A stretch of 64,000 bases of DNA from Cervus elaphus (Eukaryota > Chordata > Mammalia > Artiodactyla > Cervidae): assembly GCF_910594005.1 (NCBI RefSeq), contig NC_057841.1:13687001-13751000 (forward strand). The letters are read 5' to 3'. Made by a program: the position numbers and the translations under genes. The stretch's first letter is position 1. Each line of letters begins with the position of its first letter. This document shows, piece by piece, positions 22,348 to 34,327 of this stretch. The notes below the pieces were generated by a model. That model was not told the origin of the DNA and did not search any database. It saw only the letters and a list, made by a program, of their open reading frames with translations.

Positions 22348-24118
22348 TCTGAATGAGAGTTCCAAAGAATAGCAAGGAGAGATAAGAAAGCCTTCCTCAA
22401 TGATCAGTGCAAAGAAATAGAGGAAAACAATACAATGAGAAAGACTAAAGATATCGCCAAGAAAATTAGAGATACCAAAGGAACATTTTATGCAAAGATG
22501 GGCACAATAAAGGACAGAAATGGTAGGGACCTAACAGAAGCAGAAGATATTAAGAAGAGGTGGCAAGATTACACAGAAAACTGTACTAAAAAGATCTTTA
22601 CAATCATGATGGTATGAGCACTAACCTGGAGCCAAATATCCTAGAATGTGAAGTCAAGTGGGCCTTAGAAAGCATCACTAAGAACAAAGCTAGTGGATGT
22701 GATGGAATTCCAGTTGAACTTTCAAATACTAAAAGATAATGCTGTGAAAGGGCTGCACTCAATATCCCAGCAAGTTTGGAAAACTCAGCAGTGGCCACAG
22801 GACTGGAAAAGGCCCATTTTCATTCCAATCCCAAAGAAAAGCAATGCCAAAGAATGTTCAAACTACTGCACAATTGCACTCATCTCACACGCTAGTAAAG
22901 TAATGCTCAAAATTCTCCAAGCCAGGCTTCAAAAGTACATGAATAGCTTACAGATATTCAAGCTGGTTTTAGAAAAGGCAGTGGAACCAGAGATCAAATG
23001 GCCAACATCTATTGGATCATCAAAAAAGCAAGAGCATTCCAGAAAATCATCTAATTCTGCTTTATTGACTATGCCAAAGCCTTTGACTGTGTGGATCACA
23101 ATAAACTGTGGAAAATTCTGAAAGAGATGGGAATACCAGACCACCTGATCTGCCTCTTAAGAAATCTGTATGTAGGTCAAGAAGCAACAGTTAGAACTGG
23201 ACATGGAACCACAGACTGGTTGCAAATCGGGAAAGGAGTTTGTCAAGGCTGTATATTGTCACCCTGCTTATTTAACTTATATGCAGAGTACATCATGAGA
23301 AATGCTGAGCTGGATGAAGCACAAGCTCAAATCAGGATTGCTGGGAGAAATATCAGTAACCTCAGATATGCAGATGACACCACCCTTTTATGGCAGAAAG
23401 TGAAGAGGAACTAAACAGCCTCTTGATGAAAGTGAAAGAGGAGAGTGAAAAAGTTGGCTTAAAAACTCAACATTCAGAAAACTAATATCATCACATCTGG
23501 TCCCATCACTTCATGGCAAATAAATGGGGAAACAATGGAAACAGTGAGAGACGTTATTTTTCTTGGTTCCAAAATCATTGCAGATGGTGATTGCAGCTAT
23601 GAAATTAAAAGATGCTTACTCCTTGGAAGAAAAGTTATGACCAACCTAGACAGCATATTGAAAAGCAGAGACATTACTTTGCCGACAAAGGTCCATCTAG
23701 TCAAAGCTATGGTTTTTCCAGTAGGCATGTATAGATGTGAGAGTTGGACTATAAAGAAAGCTGAGCACCAAGAATTGATGCTTTTGAACTGTGGTTTTGG
23801 AGAAGACTCTTGAGAGTCCCTTGGACTGCAAGGAGGTCCAGCCATTGGAAGGACTGATGCTGAAGCTGAAACTCCACATCTTTGGCCACCTAATGCAAAG
23901 AACTGACTGATTTGAAAAGACCCTGAGGCTGGGACAGATTGAAGGCAGGAGGAGAAGGGGACGACAGAGGATGAGATGGTGGGATGGCATCACTGACTCG
24001 ATGGGCATGAGTTTGAGTAAACTCTAGGAGTTGGTGATGGACAGGGAGGCCTGGCATGCTGCAGTCCATGGGGTCTCAAAGAGTTGGACATGACTGAGAG
24101 ACTGAACTGAACTGAACT
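22348..24118 (+). mobile_element. BovB, 1.8 kb, 5'-truncated with many frame breaks
   Basis: Sense BovB from the linker between endonuclease and reverse transcriptase (gagttccaaagaatagc) to the terminal repeats (gaactgaactgaact). Frames open in pieces: 22435-22617, 22693-23121, 23091-23414 (with LRYADDTTLL) and 23535-23813. Breaks include a deletion near 22590-22615, shifts near 22720 and 23050, and the same two extra T bases after the YADD codons as in the 15694-17190 copy. About 50 nt are missing near 23840 (aggaggtccagccattgg). It starts some 50 bp right of the LTR-like block. Confidence 0.94.
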
Positions 24119-24324
24119 AAATGAGGTGTGGAGAATCTTAAACAATTTGTCTTTTTACTTCTTTCCAGGCTTAGATTTTTATTTTTATTTTTTTATTTTT
24201 TGGTTTCTGTACACCCCAATCAACACTGCCTAACAAATTCTGATGGAAGCTTTAAAATATTATTCATAGTTATCCAAATAGACTTGCCTTGCTAGTATTT
24301 TTATCTTTGTCATTTCTGTGCTTT

Positions 24325-24835
24325 TCATGTGTGTCAGGCAGAATGTTAAAATGGTCCACATGACTTTACTCTTACGTTATGCCTGTGATTATGTAATGTC
24401 ACCAAAAGGATTTTGCAGATGTAATTAATGTAATTAGTCAGTTGACATTTAAATAATCAAAGAAGGATTATCTAAATGGTTATTTAAGGATATCCAGGAA
24501 GATGAAGCCCATGTAATTGAATGTGTTCTTTAAAAGTGAAGCTTTCTCCAAATGACCATGGTAGGAAAAGTCAGAGATGTTCAAAGCACAAGAAAAATCA
24601 ATGAAACATTGCTGACACGCAGATGGAAGTATTGTGAACAAGAAGACTGACCTTTAGGAGTTGTGAGCAATTCCTGGGTAATGACCACCACAAGAATGGA
24701 GAACTTGATTTTAAATCACCAGGAGCTAGGCGTCACCAACAACTAGAAGAGTTTGGTTGTGGATTCTCCTCCAAAGCCAAGGTGGAAAGATCAGATCGAT
24801 TGCTTTGAAAGCAGGAGAGCTTAGGCATCTCTTTA
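24325..24835 (+). mobile_element. MLT1-like LTR
   Basis: Sense ERVL-MaLR LTR pattern: caggcagaatgttaaaatgg, gtgattatgtaatgtcacc, ttttgcagatgtaattaatg, ttatctaaatggttattta, then gcagatggaagtattg and ccaccacaagaatgg ... caccaggagctagg. The order corresponds to MLT1A-like elements (tttgcagatgtaattaagtt, cagaagctagg). The 3' end is incomplete. Confidence 0.6.
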
Positions 24836-24916
24836 TATATTTGAACTTGATATCAATATGCAAACAAAATTCACTGGTAGAGAAAGATATTTATTATTTT
24901 TGGATACTTATATATA

Positions 24917-25113
24917 TTCTGGTGGTTCAGAAGGTGAAGAATCTGCCTGTTAATGCGGGAGACACAAGAGATCCCTGGGTCGGGAAGATCCCTGGAGAAG
25001 GGAGTGGCAACTCACTCAAGTATTCTTGCCTGGAGAATTCCATGGATAGAGGAGCCTGGTAGGCTACAGTCCATGGGATCGCAAAGATTTTAGACATGAC
25101 TGAGCTACTACCA
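24917..25113 (+). mobile_element. Bov-tA SINE
   Basis: Sense copy. The first ~8 bases of the head are replaced by flanking AT (tatatatattctggtggttcag). Near-matching ggata words on both sides (24902 and 25127) suggest a short target duplication. Confidence 0.92.
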
Positions 25114-26841
25114 CTTTCTCTTTATGGATATTCTAACTGCTAAAACCAGTAAAAATTAATAGATTATGACACTTGCCTGACATTTTTTTTTTCCTGAATA
25201 TACTCCCTGGACTGTTAGATATGGGTAAATGCTGAAATTGTGAATTGATCTAAGAATTTGAAAAACTTGTTCATGAGGTTCTTGTGAGAAACTAAAGTTA
25301 TGTTTATTGAATGAAAATATAATTGATGTGTGGAATTGGATAGCTAAAGCAAAAGATGATAATTAGATTTACTTAAACATAGACAATAAGTTGAAAGAAA
25401 ACTTTCTCACAGCATTATAAAGTGTAATAGTTTACCCTCAGCTTTACAGAATTAATAGTATTGATTTTTTTAGAATAAATACGGTTTCTATTATGCAGAT
25501 AGTGTCTTGATATAATTATGCTATAAACAGTCATTTTACTTACAGAGTCTACATAATTACATGGACAAATTAGAATTATGGTCTTAATATACCAGAACAT
25601 ATTAATTGGAAAAGATATAAATTCCTGTACTGTGGTTTAGAATATAGTAATTTCACAATAAGAGTTAAGAATATAGGAAAATGGAATTCTTTGTTGAAAA
25701 TTATGATAAAAAATTGCTAGGTTTATTAAATTTGGTTTGATTCCTTCATCTCCTTCAAGTTTCTCTGAATGACTCTCAAGTTATTACTTGGCCACCCTTT
25801 GTAAAATTGCAAATATTCCCTTCCATTTTCCAATACAAATTTCCAACCATCTTGTCTGAATGATTTTTTTCCCCTAACACCTCTAACCTTTTAACAAATT
25901 ATAAAATTTATATATTAATCATTTTTATCACTCATCTTCCCCAATGCCAAAAACATATTTCAGAAGTTAAGAAATGTGTATTTTGTTTAACTGACTGAAG
26001 CATAGTAGATGCGAAATAAATATTAATTGAGTGATAAAAATAGATTCATGAAATAAAGGTATTTGGTTGTATTTGCATATTTAAAGTAAGATATTCAAAA
26101 CTTGATATAAGCCAGAAGAAAGGTAACTGTCTAGAAATACTTCTGTTTACATCTGAAATCTAGTTTCGTAGAAGACAAGTACTATACCTTGTTTCAAGCA
26201 CTTATTTGAATTGAAATACAAAAGAATCATTCAGTTACTGTAGTTGATTAGAGGCTCAAAGTTATGGAAGTTAGGTGAAAATATTCACAAGACACATTTT
26301 GGCTTAATACAAAGAGGAACTTCTGTTCCTTTTCATTGAGATTTTTGGAGAACCATCTACTAGAGATTTCTCAATGAGCTTCAGGCAAGGGTCTACCTGA
26401 GTTTTCAAACCTTGAGAGTCTCTAGAATTAAAAGGCTTGTGGATCAGAATAAAATATAAAAATTGTGACTGAACCTCAGAATATACAGTAAAAAATGTCT
26501 AGTTAAACATTACAGTGAAATTGTTGTAATAACACTACATTTGATTGTAATTTTCAAGTGTGAGAAAATAACATTTAATAGTATAGTAAAAATGAATAGC
26601 CGCTCACCATAGATATTTTCTAAACCAGCTATTCAGGCACTCTCAGACACATGTTATTAAAAATAAAAAATGAGCAGTATACATACTGCTATCCAATGAT
26701 CCAAGAGCAAAATAGCAACAGTGCCAGTTTTTTTTCTTATTTTTTTGCTGATATGACTTTCATTTTAGTTTATGAAATAGATATGCTTTATTTTAATTTG
26801 CTAAAGTTTTTGTAAAATTACACTATATTCAGTGAAATTGC
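25114..26841. other. AT-rich unique stretch
   Basis: No gene or named repeat is recognised over 1.7 kb. T-rich words lie near 25180-25195 and 26728-26747. Confidence 0.5.
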
Positions 26842-27415
26842 TGTCAAACTCAAGTCCATGTGCCCAATGCACAGTGAGGTCAAGGAAACTGAAGTGTCAG
26901 AATTTGGAGCAGAGAAAGATTTTTTGATGGACAGGGCACTGTGAAAAGAAAATGGCAGACCCAGGTTTGTCTCAGTTCTATCTTGCCGGCTAGCTGGAAC
27001 ATAGGACTTTTTAGGGCAGAAAGGATAAATAGGGTGAGGTCTCTGTGATTTCAGCTTCCAAATGAGATCTCAGTTGCAGACTTTCCAGCACTACCTAGTG
27101 ACTCAACATGTCATTGATGATTGTGATTGATCTATATGTTCCTACAGAGCAATCTGTCAAGTCATGGTCTTGTGATCTTTCTGAGAGAGAGCAAAATCAA
27201 CAGTTGAGGCATTTTATTATTTACTTGGAGTCTATGTGATGAGTTAAGAATTTCAATTTCCTGTTGGCCCCTGTGCTGTTTTCCTCAAGAAGATTTAGGC
27301 CTGCTTCTTCCAAACTATATAACATATTATCTCAGCAATCTGGGGTTGTAAATTAGGGTTTTGCTCAAGCTAGCAATTTCACCGGGAAAACGGTTAGGCC
27401 AAACTTAGGTAAACA
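26842..27415 (-). mobile_element. LTR-like block (tentative)
   Basis: The block starts TGTCAAACTCAAG and can be read to end in ...GTAAACA. The left part (gtccatgtgcccaatgcac, gaatttggagcagagaaag) resembles the antisense R-U5 part of mammalian LTRs. The right part contains caccgggaaaacgg. No flanking duplication or internal retroviral sequence was seen, so both the ends and the class are uncertain. Confidence 0.4.
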
Positions 27416-27480
27416 AGAATGTCTAAAGCTTCTTAAGTAAGTTAAGAAGGTAGAAGAGTAGCACAAGTCTTTGTTGTGGA

Positions 27481-27726
27481 AAGAAAGTGAAAGTGAAGTC
27501 GCTCAGTCGTGTCTGACTCTTTGGGACCCCGTGGACTGTATGTAGCCCTCTTTGGGACCCCATGGACTATAGCCCGCCAGGCTCCTCCGTCCATGGGATT
27601 CTCCAGGCAAGAATACTGGAGTGGGTTGCCATTTCCTTCTCCAGGGGATCTTCTGGACCCAGGGATCGACCCCAGGTCTCCCACATTGCAGGCAGATACT
27701 TTAACCTCTGAGCCACCAGGGAAGCC
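27481..27726 (-). mobile_element. Bov-tA SINE with internal 31-bp duplication
   Basis: Antisense, complete to the head (agccaccagggaagcc). A perfect 12-bp target duplication (27469-27480 and 27727-27738, ctttgttgtgga) indicates a fairly recent insertion. Inside, 27517-27547 and 27548-27578 are tandem copies of the segment starting ctctttgggacccc, so this copy is about 31 bp longer than its relatives. Confidence 0.96.
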
Positions 27727-27985
27727 CTTTGTTGTGGAGTCAGCTATAATAATGAGATTACAGTAGAGAGAGATTGTACAGTAGAGAGAGATTTCAATAA
27801 AGATTGAAATCAAGACAGCTGGATCCTAGCTGGTCTTAATACGAGACCACGGGAAATTAACTTCTGTGGAATTCATGCTTTCCTATTGTAAACTGAAATG
27901 TTTAGGTTATATACTTCTAGGAATCCCCCCACCTCTAAGATACGAGATGTCTTGGAAGCTTTTGATAATAACCATGCTAAATTAA

Positions 27986-28197
27986 GTGTTGTTGTTGTTT
28001 AGTTGCTTTTGGGTCCAATTCTTTCACAACCCCATGGACTGTAGCCCACCAAGCTCCTCTGTCCATGGAATTTCCCAGGCCAGAATACTGGAGTGGGCTG
28101 CCATTTCCTTCTCCAGGGGATCTTCCCGACCCAGGGATGGAGCCCACATCTCCTGCACTGGCAGGCAGATTCTTTATCACTGAGCCACTGTGGAAGC
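27986..28197 (-). mobile_element. Bov-tA SINE with target duplication
   Basis: Antisense with tail gttgttgttgtttagttgc and a complete head. A 9-bp duplication (27977-27985 and 28198-28206, ctaaattaa) frames it. Confidence 0.95.
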
Positions 28198-28295
28198 CTA
28201 AATTAAATATACAGCTGCAATATTGTGATTTATATGAAATATATATTTGGTCATTCAGATGACCAAAATATACTTCCATTTATATTTCATATTTG

Positions 28296-29195
28296 AACAC
28301 AGGGTTCCTGACACAGAGCTCCAAAAACCCTTTGAATTTCCTGAGCAACAAGAGCAGTGGGAGCATCTTTTGTTAGAATATTTGCTCTCTTGTCCTCAGT
28401 TCCTGAAATCACTTCAGAGCCATGAAGCTGAAATACATGTCTTGTTATTCATAACAAGTCCTTTCCACTGCAACTGGGTTCATTAATAAGTGACTTTCAG
28501 AAAACACCTAAGACTGGGGACTCGTTGCCAGGGCAACTAAGCAGAAACAGAGGGTTATAACGTTCCGGTCCACCCCTCAAGAGGGGCTGGGGGTTAAATC
28601 CATCAGTGATGGTCAGTGATTTTATGAATCATGCCTATGAGATGCAGCCCCCATGAAACTCCAAAAGGATGGGTTTCAGAGAATTACCAGGCTGGGGAAC
28701 CAGACTGCTTCCATATCCCCTCAGTGGGGCCCCAAACTCTAAGAGGACAGAAGCTCCTTTGGGATCTTTCCCTGTGTATCTCTTCAGCTGGCTGTTGCTT
28801 TGTATCCTTTGTAATAAACTGGTAATCTAGGGAGTAATCAAAAACCCAAGGAGGAGACACAGGAACTTGACTTATACCCAGCTGGTGAGCAGAACCTGAG
28901 GACTTCCCAGGTGGCGCTGGTGGTAAAGTACTCTTGCCTGGAGAACCTCACGGATGGGGGAGCCTGGTCTGCGGCAGTATACAGAGTTGCAAAGAGTCCG
29001 ACACGGCTGAAGCAACCTAGCACATGAGCACTTATACTGCTCAGAACTCGTGATTGACCTGTGGGGTGGAGGGACGTCGGGTGGGACTGAGCCCTTAACC
29101 TGTGGAATCTGATTTTGTCTCCAAGTAGTCAGCATGAGAACTGAGCTGAATCACAGGATCCCCAACTGATGGTCCTAGCATTGTTCAATGGTGTG
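28296..29195 (+). mobile_element. ERVL-type LTR (family unresolved) split by a SINE
   Basis: Recognisable blocks in order: gacacagagctccaaaaacc, tgactttcagaaaacacctaag, agggttataacgttccggtc, tcatgcctatgagatgcagc, ggctgttgctttgtatcctt, the poly-A signal AATAAA in gtaataaactggtaatctag (28811-28830), then after the SINE actgagcccttaacctgtgg and aatctgattttgtctccaag. This is an old LTR shared among placental mammals; I cannot fix its exact family. A Bov-tA (28901-29030) sits inside. Confidence 0.6.
28901..29030 (+). mobile_element. Bov-tA SINE with large internal deletion
   Basis: The head (acttcccaggtggcgctggtggtaaag) jumps directly to tactcttgcctggagaa, so roughly 90 nt, including the B box, are gone. 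Similar words flank it (cagaacct at 28890, cagaactc at 29041), consistent with a short target duplication in the surrounding LTR. Confidence 0.88.
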
Positions 29196-30542
29196 TGTGG
29201 GAAGTCACCTCCCCACTTTGGAAATGAGCACAGAACCCAAAATTAAAGCCAACTTTTCTGAACCTCATTTTATAAATCTGTAAATTTATGAAACTGGGCT
29301 AAAATAATCCCCGATCTGTATCAATTCTAACACTGATAAAGCTCTTGTTTCTTTCGAATATTGAAACACGTTGGGTTTTGACAGTATATTATCAATCATG
29401 TTGAAGGTTTTAATTTATAATTTGATTCAAAGTGACACAATTTTAGACTGCAATGCATGTGTATAACTTCAAATAGTATTATTTAATGCATAAAATGTAT
29501 CCAAAAATAGTCTTAATAGATGTGGTCATTTGATAATAAATCATGCAATTATGGAAATAATTTGTATTCAGTATTTCTTCCAGATAAAATTCTGTGCTGA
29601 GCACTTTGTAAAAGTTGGTGCTATCTTCAGCATAGCACAGTGAAATGGTAGTTCATATGGCATATTTATTAAATGGAGAAATGTAGATGTTTAATGACTT
29701 GATCTTACAGGAAATGTGAGCATACTATAAATGGAAGTTAAATCAGGTTTTTAGATTCCAAAACCTATTGCATATAACAGATGTAATCTAATTTTATTCA
29801 GTTAGAGATAAAAGCTGATTTTAAGATATGTCTAATTATTCCCATTAGAAAACATTTATAAAATAAGTTAAATTTATTATTTAAAAATAAAATGTCTGGG
29901 GATGATTATATTTGGAGGATGGGGAATAGCATCATAAGTAATTCCTAGGTAGTGTGTGGGATATGTTCAAGAAGATGGTAAGTTTGGAGTTAATTGGTGT
30001 GGTTGAATTTCTAATGAATTTAGTTAGAAAATATATATAGAACACATTATAAAGCTATCTATAAGGTACACATTTTTGTTTTTATAAAAGAAATTGTTCA
30101 GTAATATAAACCTCCAGTAATTCAGAACTAAACAAAATAAAATAAAACTAAACTAAGTTTCATTTCATTCAATACTCATATCAAACACATTTACTCTCAA
30201 AATATTCATTGGTACTAGTCTGTTGTTCATTAACAGCAAGAGAGTGAGCTGGGTGTTACAGGTGTTTCACGTCTCTGCTTACGTCGCATTTACTGTGTTC
30301 TCAATGACCACCCCAATGTACATGGCAGAGTCTGTGATCAGTGTGTGTGATAGCTTCCTACGGGTGTGGATAAAGGGAAAGAATTATGGCGAGCACTTCG
30401 CAAATGACCTATCACAGTGCCTACAAAACCTCAAATGAACTATAGAACTCCACTTTATACATTGTGGAAGATACAAGGGGTTTTCATGTGGTCTTTAAAA
30501 CTGTCAATGATGCTGCAAGCTCAGGAATCTTCAGGAGTTTAT
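29196..30542. other. Unique stretch with a degenerate MIR
   Basis: At 29585-29755 the words tgctgagcactttgtaaaa, tttattaaatggagaaatg and ctataaatggaagttaaatc follow an antisense MIR, weakly. At 30223-30438 a 71-codon frame (MAESVISVCDSFLRVWIKG in its middle) lies in slightly richer sequence with three CpG near 30270-30290. I do not recognise it and treat it as non-coding. Confidence 0.4.
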
Positions 30543-30555
30543 ATCTTTCTATTCA

Positions 30556-30758
30556 GCCTTCCCGAGTGGCTCAGTGGTAAAGAATCTGCCTGCAATGCAG
30601 GAGACTTAGGTTCCATCCCTGGATCAGGAAGATCCCCTGGAGAAGGAAATGGCAACCCACTCCAGTATTCTTGCCTGGGAAATCCCATGCACAGAGGAGC
30701 CTGGTGGGCTACAGTCCATGGGGTCACAGAGTCAGACAAAACTGTGCCACTAAAAAAC
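30556..30758 (+). mobile_element. Bov-tA SINE with target duplication
   Basis: Sense, complete. A 13-bp duplication with one mismatch (30543-30555 atctttctattca, 30759-30771 atctttctgttca) frames it. Confidence 0.95.
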
Positions 30759-31059
30759 ATCTTTCTGTTCATATGCTTTTCTAGGTGACTGGGACACAAC
30801 ATTTTCTGCTCACCTGGTCAGATTAGCCTGGCCTCAATACAATGGATCAGTGTGATGTTTGGTAGAATGGAAATTTACTGTAACCAACAGCAGAAGAGTC
30901 AGCATTACCTTGAGGGAAGATCATGAAACTAATGTGGTCCTTACCATCAAGTGGCAAAATTTTTTAATCCTTTTGACGGATAAAAGAAAACATTTGCCAA
31001 ATCACTGCCACGTACTAAGGGTATATTTTTTTCTACTCCAGTAGGGATACCAGGTCCAG

Positions 31060-31400
31060 TCCTGCGTTTGCCATGAACCCCCGTTTGTTCTCTGCAGAGC
31101 TAGGTGGAGGGACCGGCGGCGGTTTCTGGCACGTGCGGCTTTTTCAGGCCATTTTTGTCTTGGGGTGAAACATTCCTGTCTTGGGTGCTTTAAGAGTAAA
31201 AGGTGGCAGGCAGCTCAGCCGAGAAAGTCCGACTCCTTTCTCCTTCCAGAAGCCCCCTCGGAGAGGTGGTGTCGCTGCTGAGCCCGTCTGGAGACTTCTC
31301 TGCGGCGAGCGGACCCATATGCAGCATTTGTTCACATCTCGTAAGCAGCGGGCATGGTGGCTACAAATCACCTCCCGTCTCCTCCCTGCCTCATTTTTCT
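31060..31400. promoter_or_regulatory. CpG-rich unique patch, candidate exon or promoter
   Basis: About 20 CpG in 340 bp (for example ggaccggcggcgg, gcacgtgcggc, tgcggcgagcggac) stand out in a CpG-poor window, and no repeat is recognised. An acceptor-like tract ends at 31247 (ctcctttctccttccag) and a donor-like GTAAGC starts near 31340, enclosing about 92 bp. All three plus frames are largely open; one reads SPLGEVVSLLSPSGDFSAAS. Another acceptor-like site (gtttgttctctgcag) ends near 31097. It could be an alternative first exon, a long non-coding RNA promoter or a retrocopied GC-rich 5' UTR. No TATA box or start context decides. Confidence 0.35.
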
Positions 31401-31539
31401 TTGTCCTAACTCGCATTGACCTGGATCTTCATCTCCCAAATACAGCGTCTGCAATTTATCTTTGCTGCAGGCTCTGTCTTCTAGGATCCTTGGGATATTG
31501 TCAATTTAAAAAATGTGAAAGCTGAGAGGAGACCAAAGG

Positions 31540-32234
31540 TTGCCCAATAATTATGTCTATATGTCACAGTCCTGGCATGTTTTGGGTGCAAAATGGACTT
31601 CCTTTTTGTCTTTCACAGAGTTTGTGAAGAACTGACCATCTGTTTTGTGAGGCACTCTTCCCTTTATATCCCAAATAGATGACTAATACTTAACTCCTTA
31701 AGCCCATTTCTTCCACTCCTGCTCTGCATCTAATCCTGGCAGGTCATCACCACTCCCAATTTCCCTCTTTCTAATCCAGAAAAGCCTTACCTGCTTAAAA
31801 AAAAGATTGAAAGTTAGTGGAAGGAACAATTACATGAATTAGCTGGACAGATTAGGCAAGAATTATTTTAAAATGAGTTTAAAAATTGTATAGGCATTTG
31901 GAGGTTGATTGCTTGTGATGCCAATGTTTATTAATTGATGTCTGTATACTATTGGGTTAGCTGATATTCATTTTTTCATTATCAGTGATCCAAAACTGAA
32001 CTTTTTATTTTCTGACTTAGGCATGTTTAATAGGATTGTGAATTTCCATCATTAACTGTATGACCAACAAAAGGGAGAAAAAAAATAGGCTATTGCGCTA
32101 TATAATGTATTATTGGATCTGACTTGATCAAAGTCAATTAGTGGAACAACACATACATATTACCTAGACTATCTCTTAGTTATAATTTATCAAACTATAT
32201 TCTTATATATAATTTAAAATCTCCTCTCCATTGA
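31540..32234. other. Unique stretch
   Basis: No gene or repeat recognised. The block 31680-31800 is pyrimidine-rich. Confidence 0.5.
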
Positions 32235-32605
32235 ATGGAATACTATTTACATTTTTTAAAAATGAAGGCCTGGCACAGCAACAATATGGATAGATCTCAA
32301 AATAATTTTACTCAGTGAAGGAAGCTAGGCAAAAAATATATATATTGCCTATTATTCTATAAAATTATATAAAGTATGAAAAAATCTAGTTAAAGACTGA
32401 ATCAGTGGTTTCTTGTGGTTGAATTATGCGTCTTGAGGAGGAATGTGAAGTGACACCAGGAAACTTTTGGCACTGATTAATTTTGCTATCTTGAGCAGGG
32501 TGATGGTTTTTCAGATGTAAACATCTGTAAATTTTATAAGCATATACACATTTAGTAAATGTACTTTATTACATGTCAATCAGGTTTAAAAAAATGGCAA
32601 CATGT
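32235..32605 (+). mobile_element. Old L1 3' end
   Basis: Sense L1 from the end of ORF2 into the 3' UTR: ttgaatggaatactattta, acaatatggatagatctcaaaa, ctcagtgaaggaagctaggc, ggaaacttttggcactgatt, gggtgatggtttttcagatg, ttacatgtcaatcaggttta. The order matches mammalian-wide L1M elements. Confidence 0.75.
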
Positions 32606-33102
32606 GTAACAGAGTAATCTGACAGTTTGGTTAAGCAAACTTTCTTTGTATTTTCCAGTTACCTCTGTGACATACATTTGCAACATCCCACTCAGATGAT
32701 ACTTTTTTTCTTTTTAAAGAAGGAGGAAGGATTTTACCTCTAACTTGTACATTAGCTTAAGTGATTGTTATGCCCCAATAGAGAGAAGGTTATCTGTTAT
32801 AAGTGATACATTTCTTGATGTTCTCTTCTGATCCTGTGTCTCCCCTCCTGAAAAATCATAACTCTCCTGAAAAAATAAGGAGAAGGGAGAACAATTTAAG
32901 CAGCAATTTGTTGGAGTTGCTCAATCCTTGGGGTGATTAAGAGGACAAGACTCATGACCACACACAATAGCGCTCTCCTGTTTCCTCTTGGACAACCATG
33001 CCAAAGAATATGAGAAGAAACAGATGAACAGCCGTCCACTTTATTACGTACACTGATCTCAATATACATCATTGGGAAAAAATCAGAAGGATGAGCTCTT
33101 TG

Positions 33103-33316
33103 ATTTTCCCAGGTGGCGCTAGTGGTCAAGAATCCGCCTACCAATATAGGAGAGGCAAGTAACGTGGATTTGATCACTGGATTGGGAAAGTCTTGTGGAG
33201 AAGGAAATGGCAACCCATGCTAGTATTCTTGCTTTGGAAACCCCATGGACAGAGGAGCCTGGTGGGCTACAGTCCATGGGGCCACAAGAGTCAGACACGA
33301 CTGGGCACCTGAGCAC
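33103..33316 (+). mobile_element. Bov-tA SINE
   Basis: Sense copy of the form with ggtggcgctagtggtcaag in its head, the same subtype as 28901-29030. The B box is mutated (ggatttgatcac). The tail ends gggcacctgagcac. Confidence 0.92.
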
Positions 33317-34031
33317 ACACACAGATACACGCATGGGCTCTGTAACAACTCTGCATCGTGCGGCCTCCCGTTCATCCTGCCTTTACATGTTTCAGTTTTT
33401 CCCTATTGATTTGGACGTTTGTGGGACACATTACCCTAATTTCCTTCTCTATATCTCCCCCAGTTTTGGCCCTGTTAGATATGAACAGCTCTGCTCTTAA
33501 TAATAGTTTGCTTGACTCCATGTTCTCTCATTATTCCGTGGGATTCATTGGCAGAGAACTCAGGAGGGTTTCATGTGCCATTTCAGCTTTCCTTAAAATC
33601 AGAAAATGGTCTTGGTTAGGCAACTATTGGATTTTGCTTGCCTCATTTCTGTCTAAAGACAGAATGCAGTACTATTTGTTTTCCCCTATTTCAGACACAC
33701 TAAAAAAATGAGAGCAATGAATACCACTGGTTCCTTCATGCTCTTCATTTTGCAATTACCGTCCATCTCTCAAGGTAGAGAGTCACTCTGAGTGGGCCTG
33801 ATTCTGTTAAATCTGGCCTAACAAAAATACTGTTGCCCTAGTAAAGGACAGTTTAGGAAGAATTTATATAACAGAAGTTTTGGCAAAAACATGTGGGACA
33901 ATTCTTTTCTTTCTAAGGCTGCACCATTATGTGGGGCTGTGTGTCCTTCTGATGCTAAGGCTTTCTCCGAGAGGATTATTCTTTCTGATAAGGTCTGTTT
34001 TTTGTCCTACCTCACTAGAGACAGAAGCAAA
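33317..34031. other. Unique stretch with a 117-codon chance frame
   Basis: The frame 33358-33711 is open for 117 codons but is hydrophobic and low in recognisable motifs, has no relatives I know and overlaps another frame of similar length in a second phase. I do not call it a gene. Confidence 0.4.
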
Positions 34032-34090
34032 TCTGAGATCTCTTCAAGAAAATTAAAGGTATCAAGAGAATTTCATGCAAGGAGGGGAAT
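34032..34090 (+). mobile_element. Tiny internal BovB fragment
   Basis: Fifty-nine bases (gagatctcttcaagaaaatta ... tttcatgcaagga, read in parts) match the linker region encoding RDLFKKIRDTKGTFHAK in the longer copies, lacking both ends of the element. A Bov-tA begins 13 bp to the right. Confidence 0.75.
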
Positions 34091-34103
34091 GATATATATG
34101 TGT

Positions 34104-34327
34104 ATGCATGAGTGCTAAGTTGCTTCAGTTGTGTCTGACTCTGTGCAACCCCATGGACTGTAGTCCGCCAGGCTCCTCTGTCCATGGGATTCTCCAGGCA
34201 AGAATACTGGAGTGGGTTGTCATGCCCTCTTCCAGAGGATCTTCCCAACCCAGGGATCGAACCTGCATCTCTTAAGTCTCCTGCATTGGTAGGCAGGTTC
34301 TTTACTACTAGTGCCATCTGGAAAGCC
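34104..34327 (-). mobile_element. Bov-tA SINE
   Basis: Antisense, complete. It carries a small internal duplication in the head (cgaacctgcatctcttaag followed by tctcctgcattgg). It landed in an AT repeat: atatatat words lie on both sides. Confidence 0.93.

Noticed and set aside
30556..30640. tRNA-like pol III boxes in Bov-tA heads as tRNA genes
   Set aside because: No cloverleaf with anticodon arm and acceptor pairing is kept. They are SINE heads.
30417..30788. 123-codon frame through a Bov-tA
   Set aside because: The same peptide pattern (GNPLQYSCLENPMDRGAWW) appears in almost every Bov-tA of this window, which marks it as a non-coding SINE artefact.
33358..33711. 117-codon open frame
   Set aside because: No motif, no known relative, an overlapping second frame, and no splice or start context. 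Chance is more likely.
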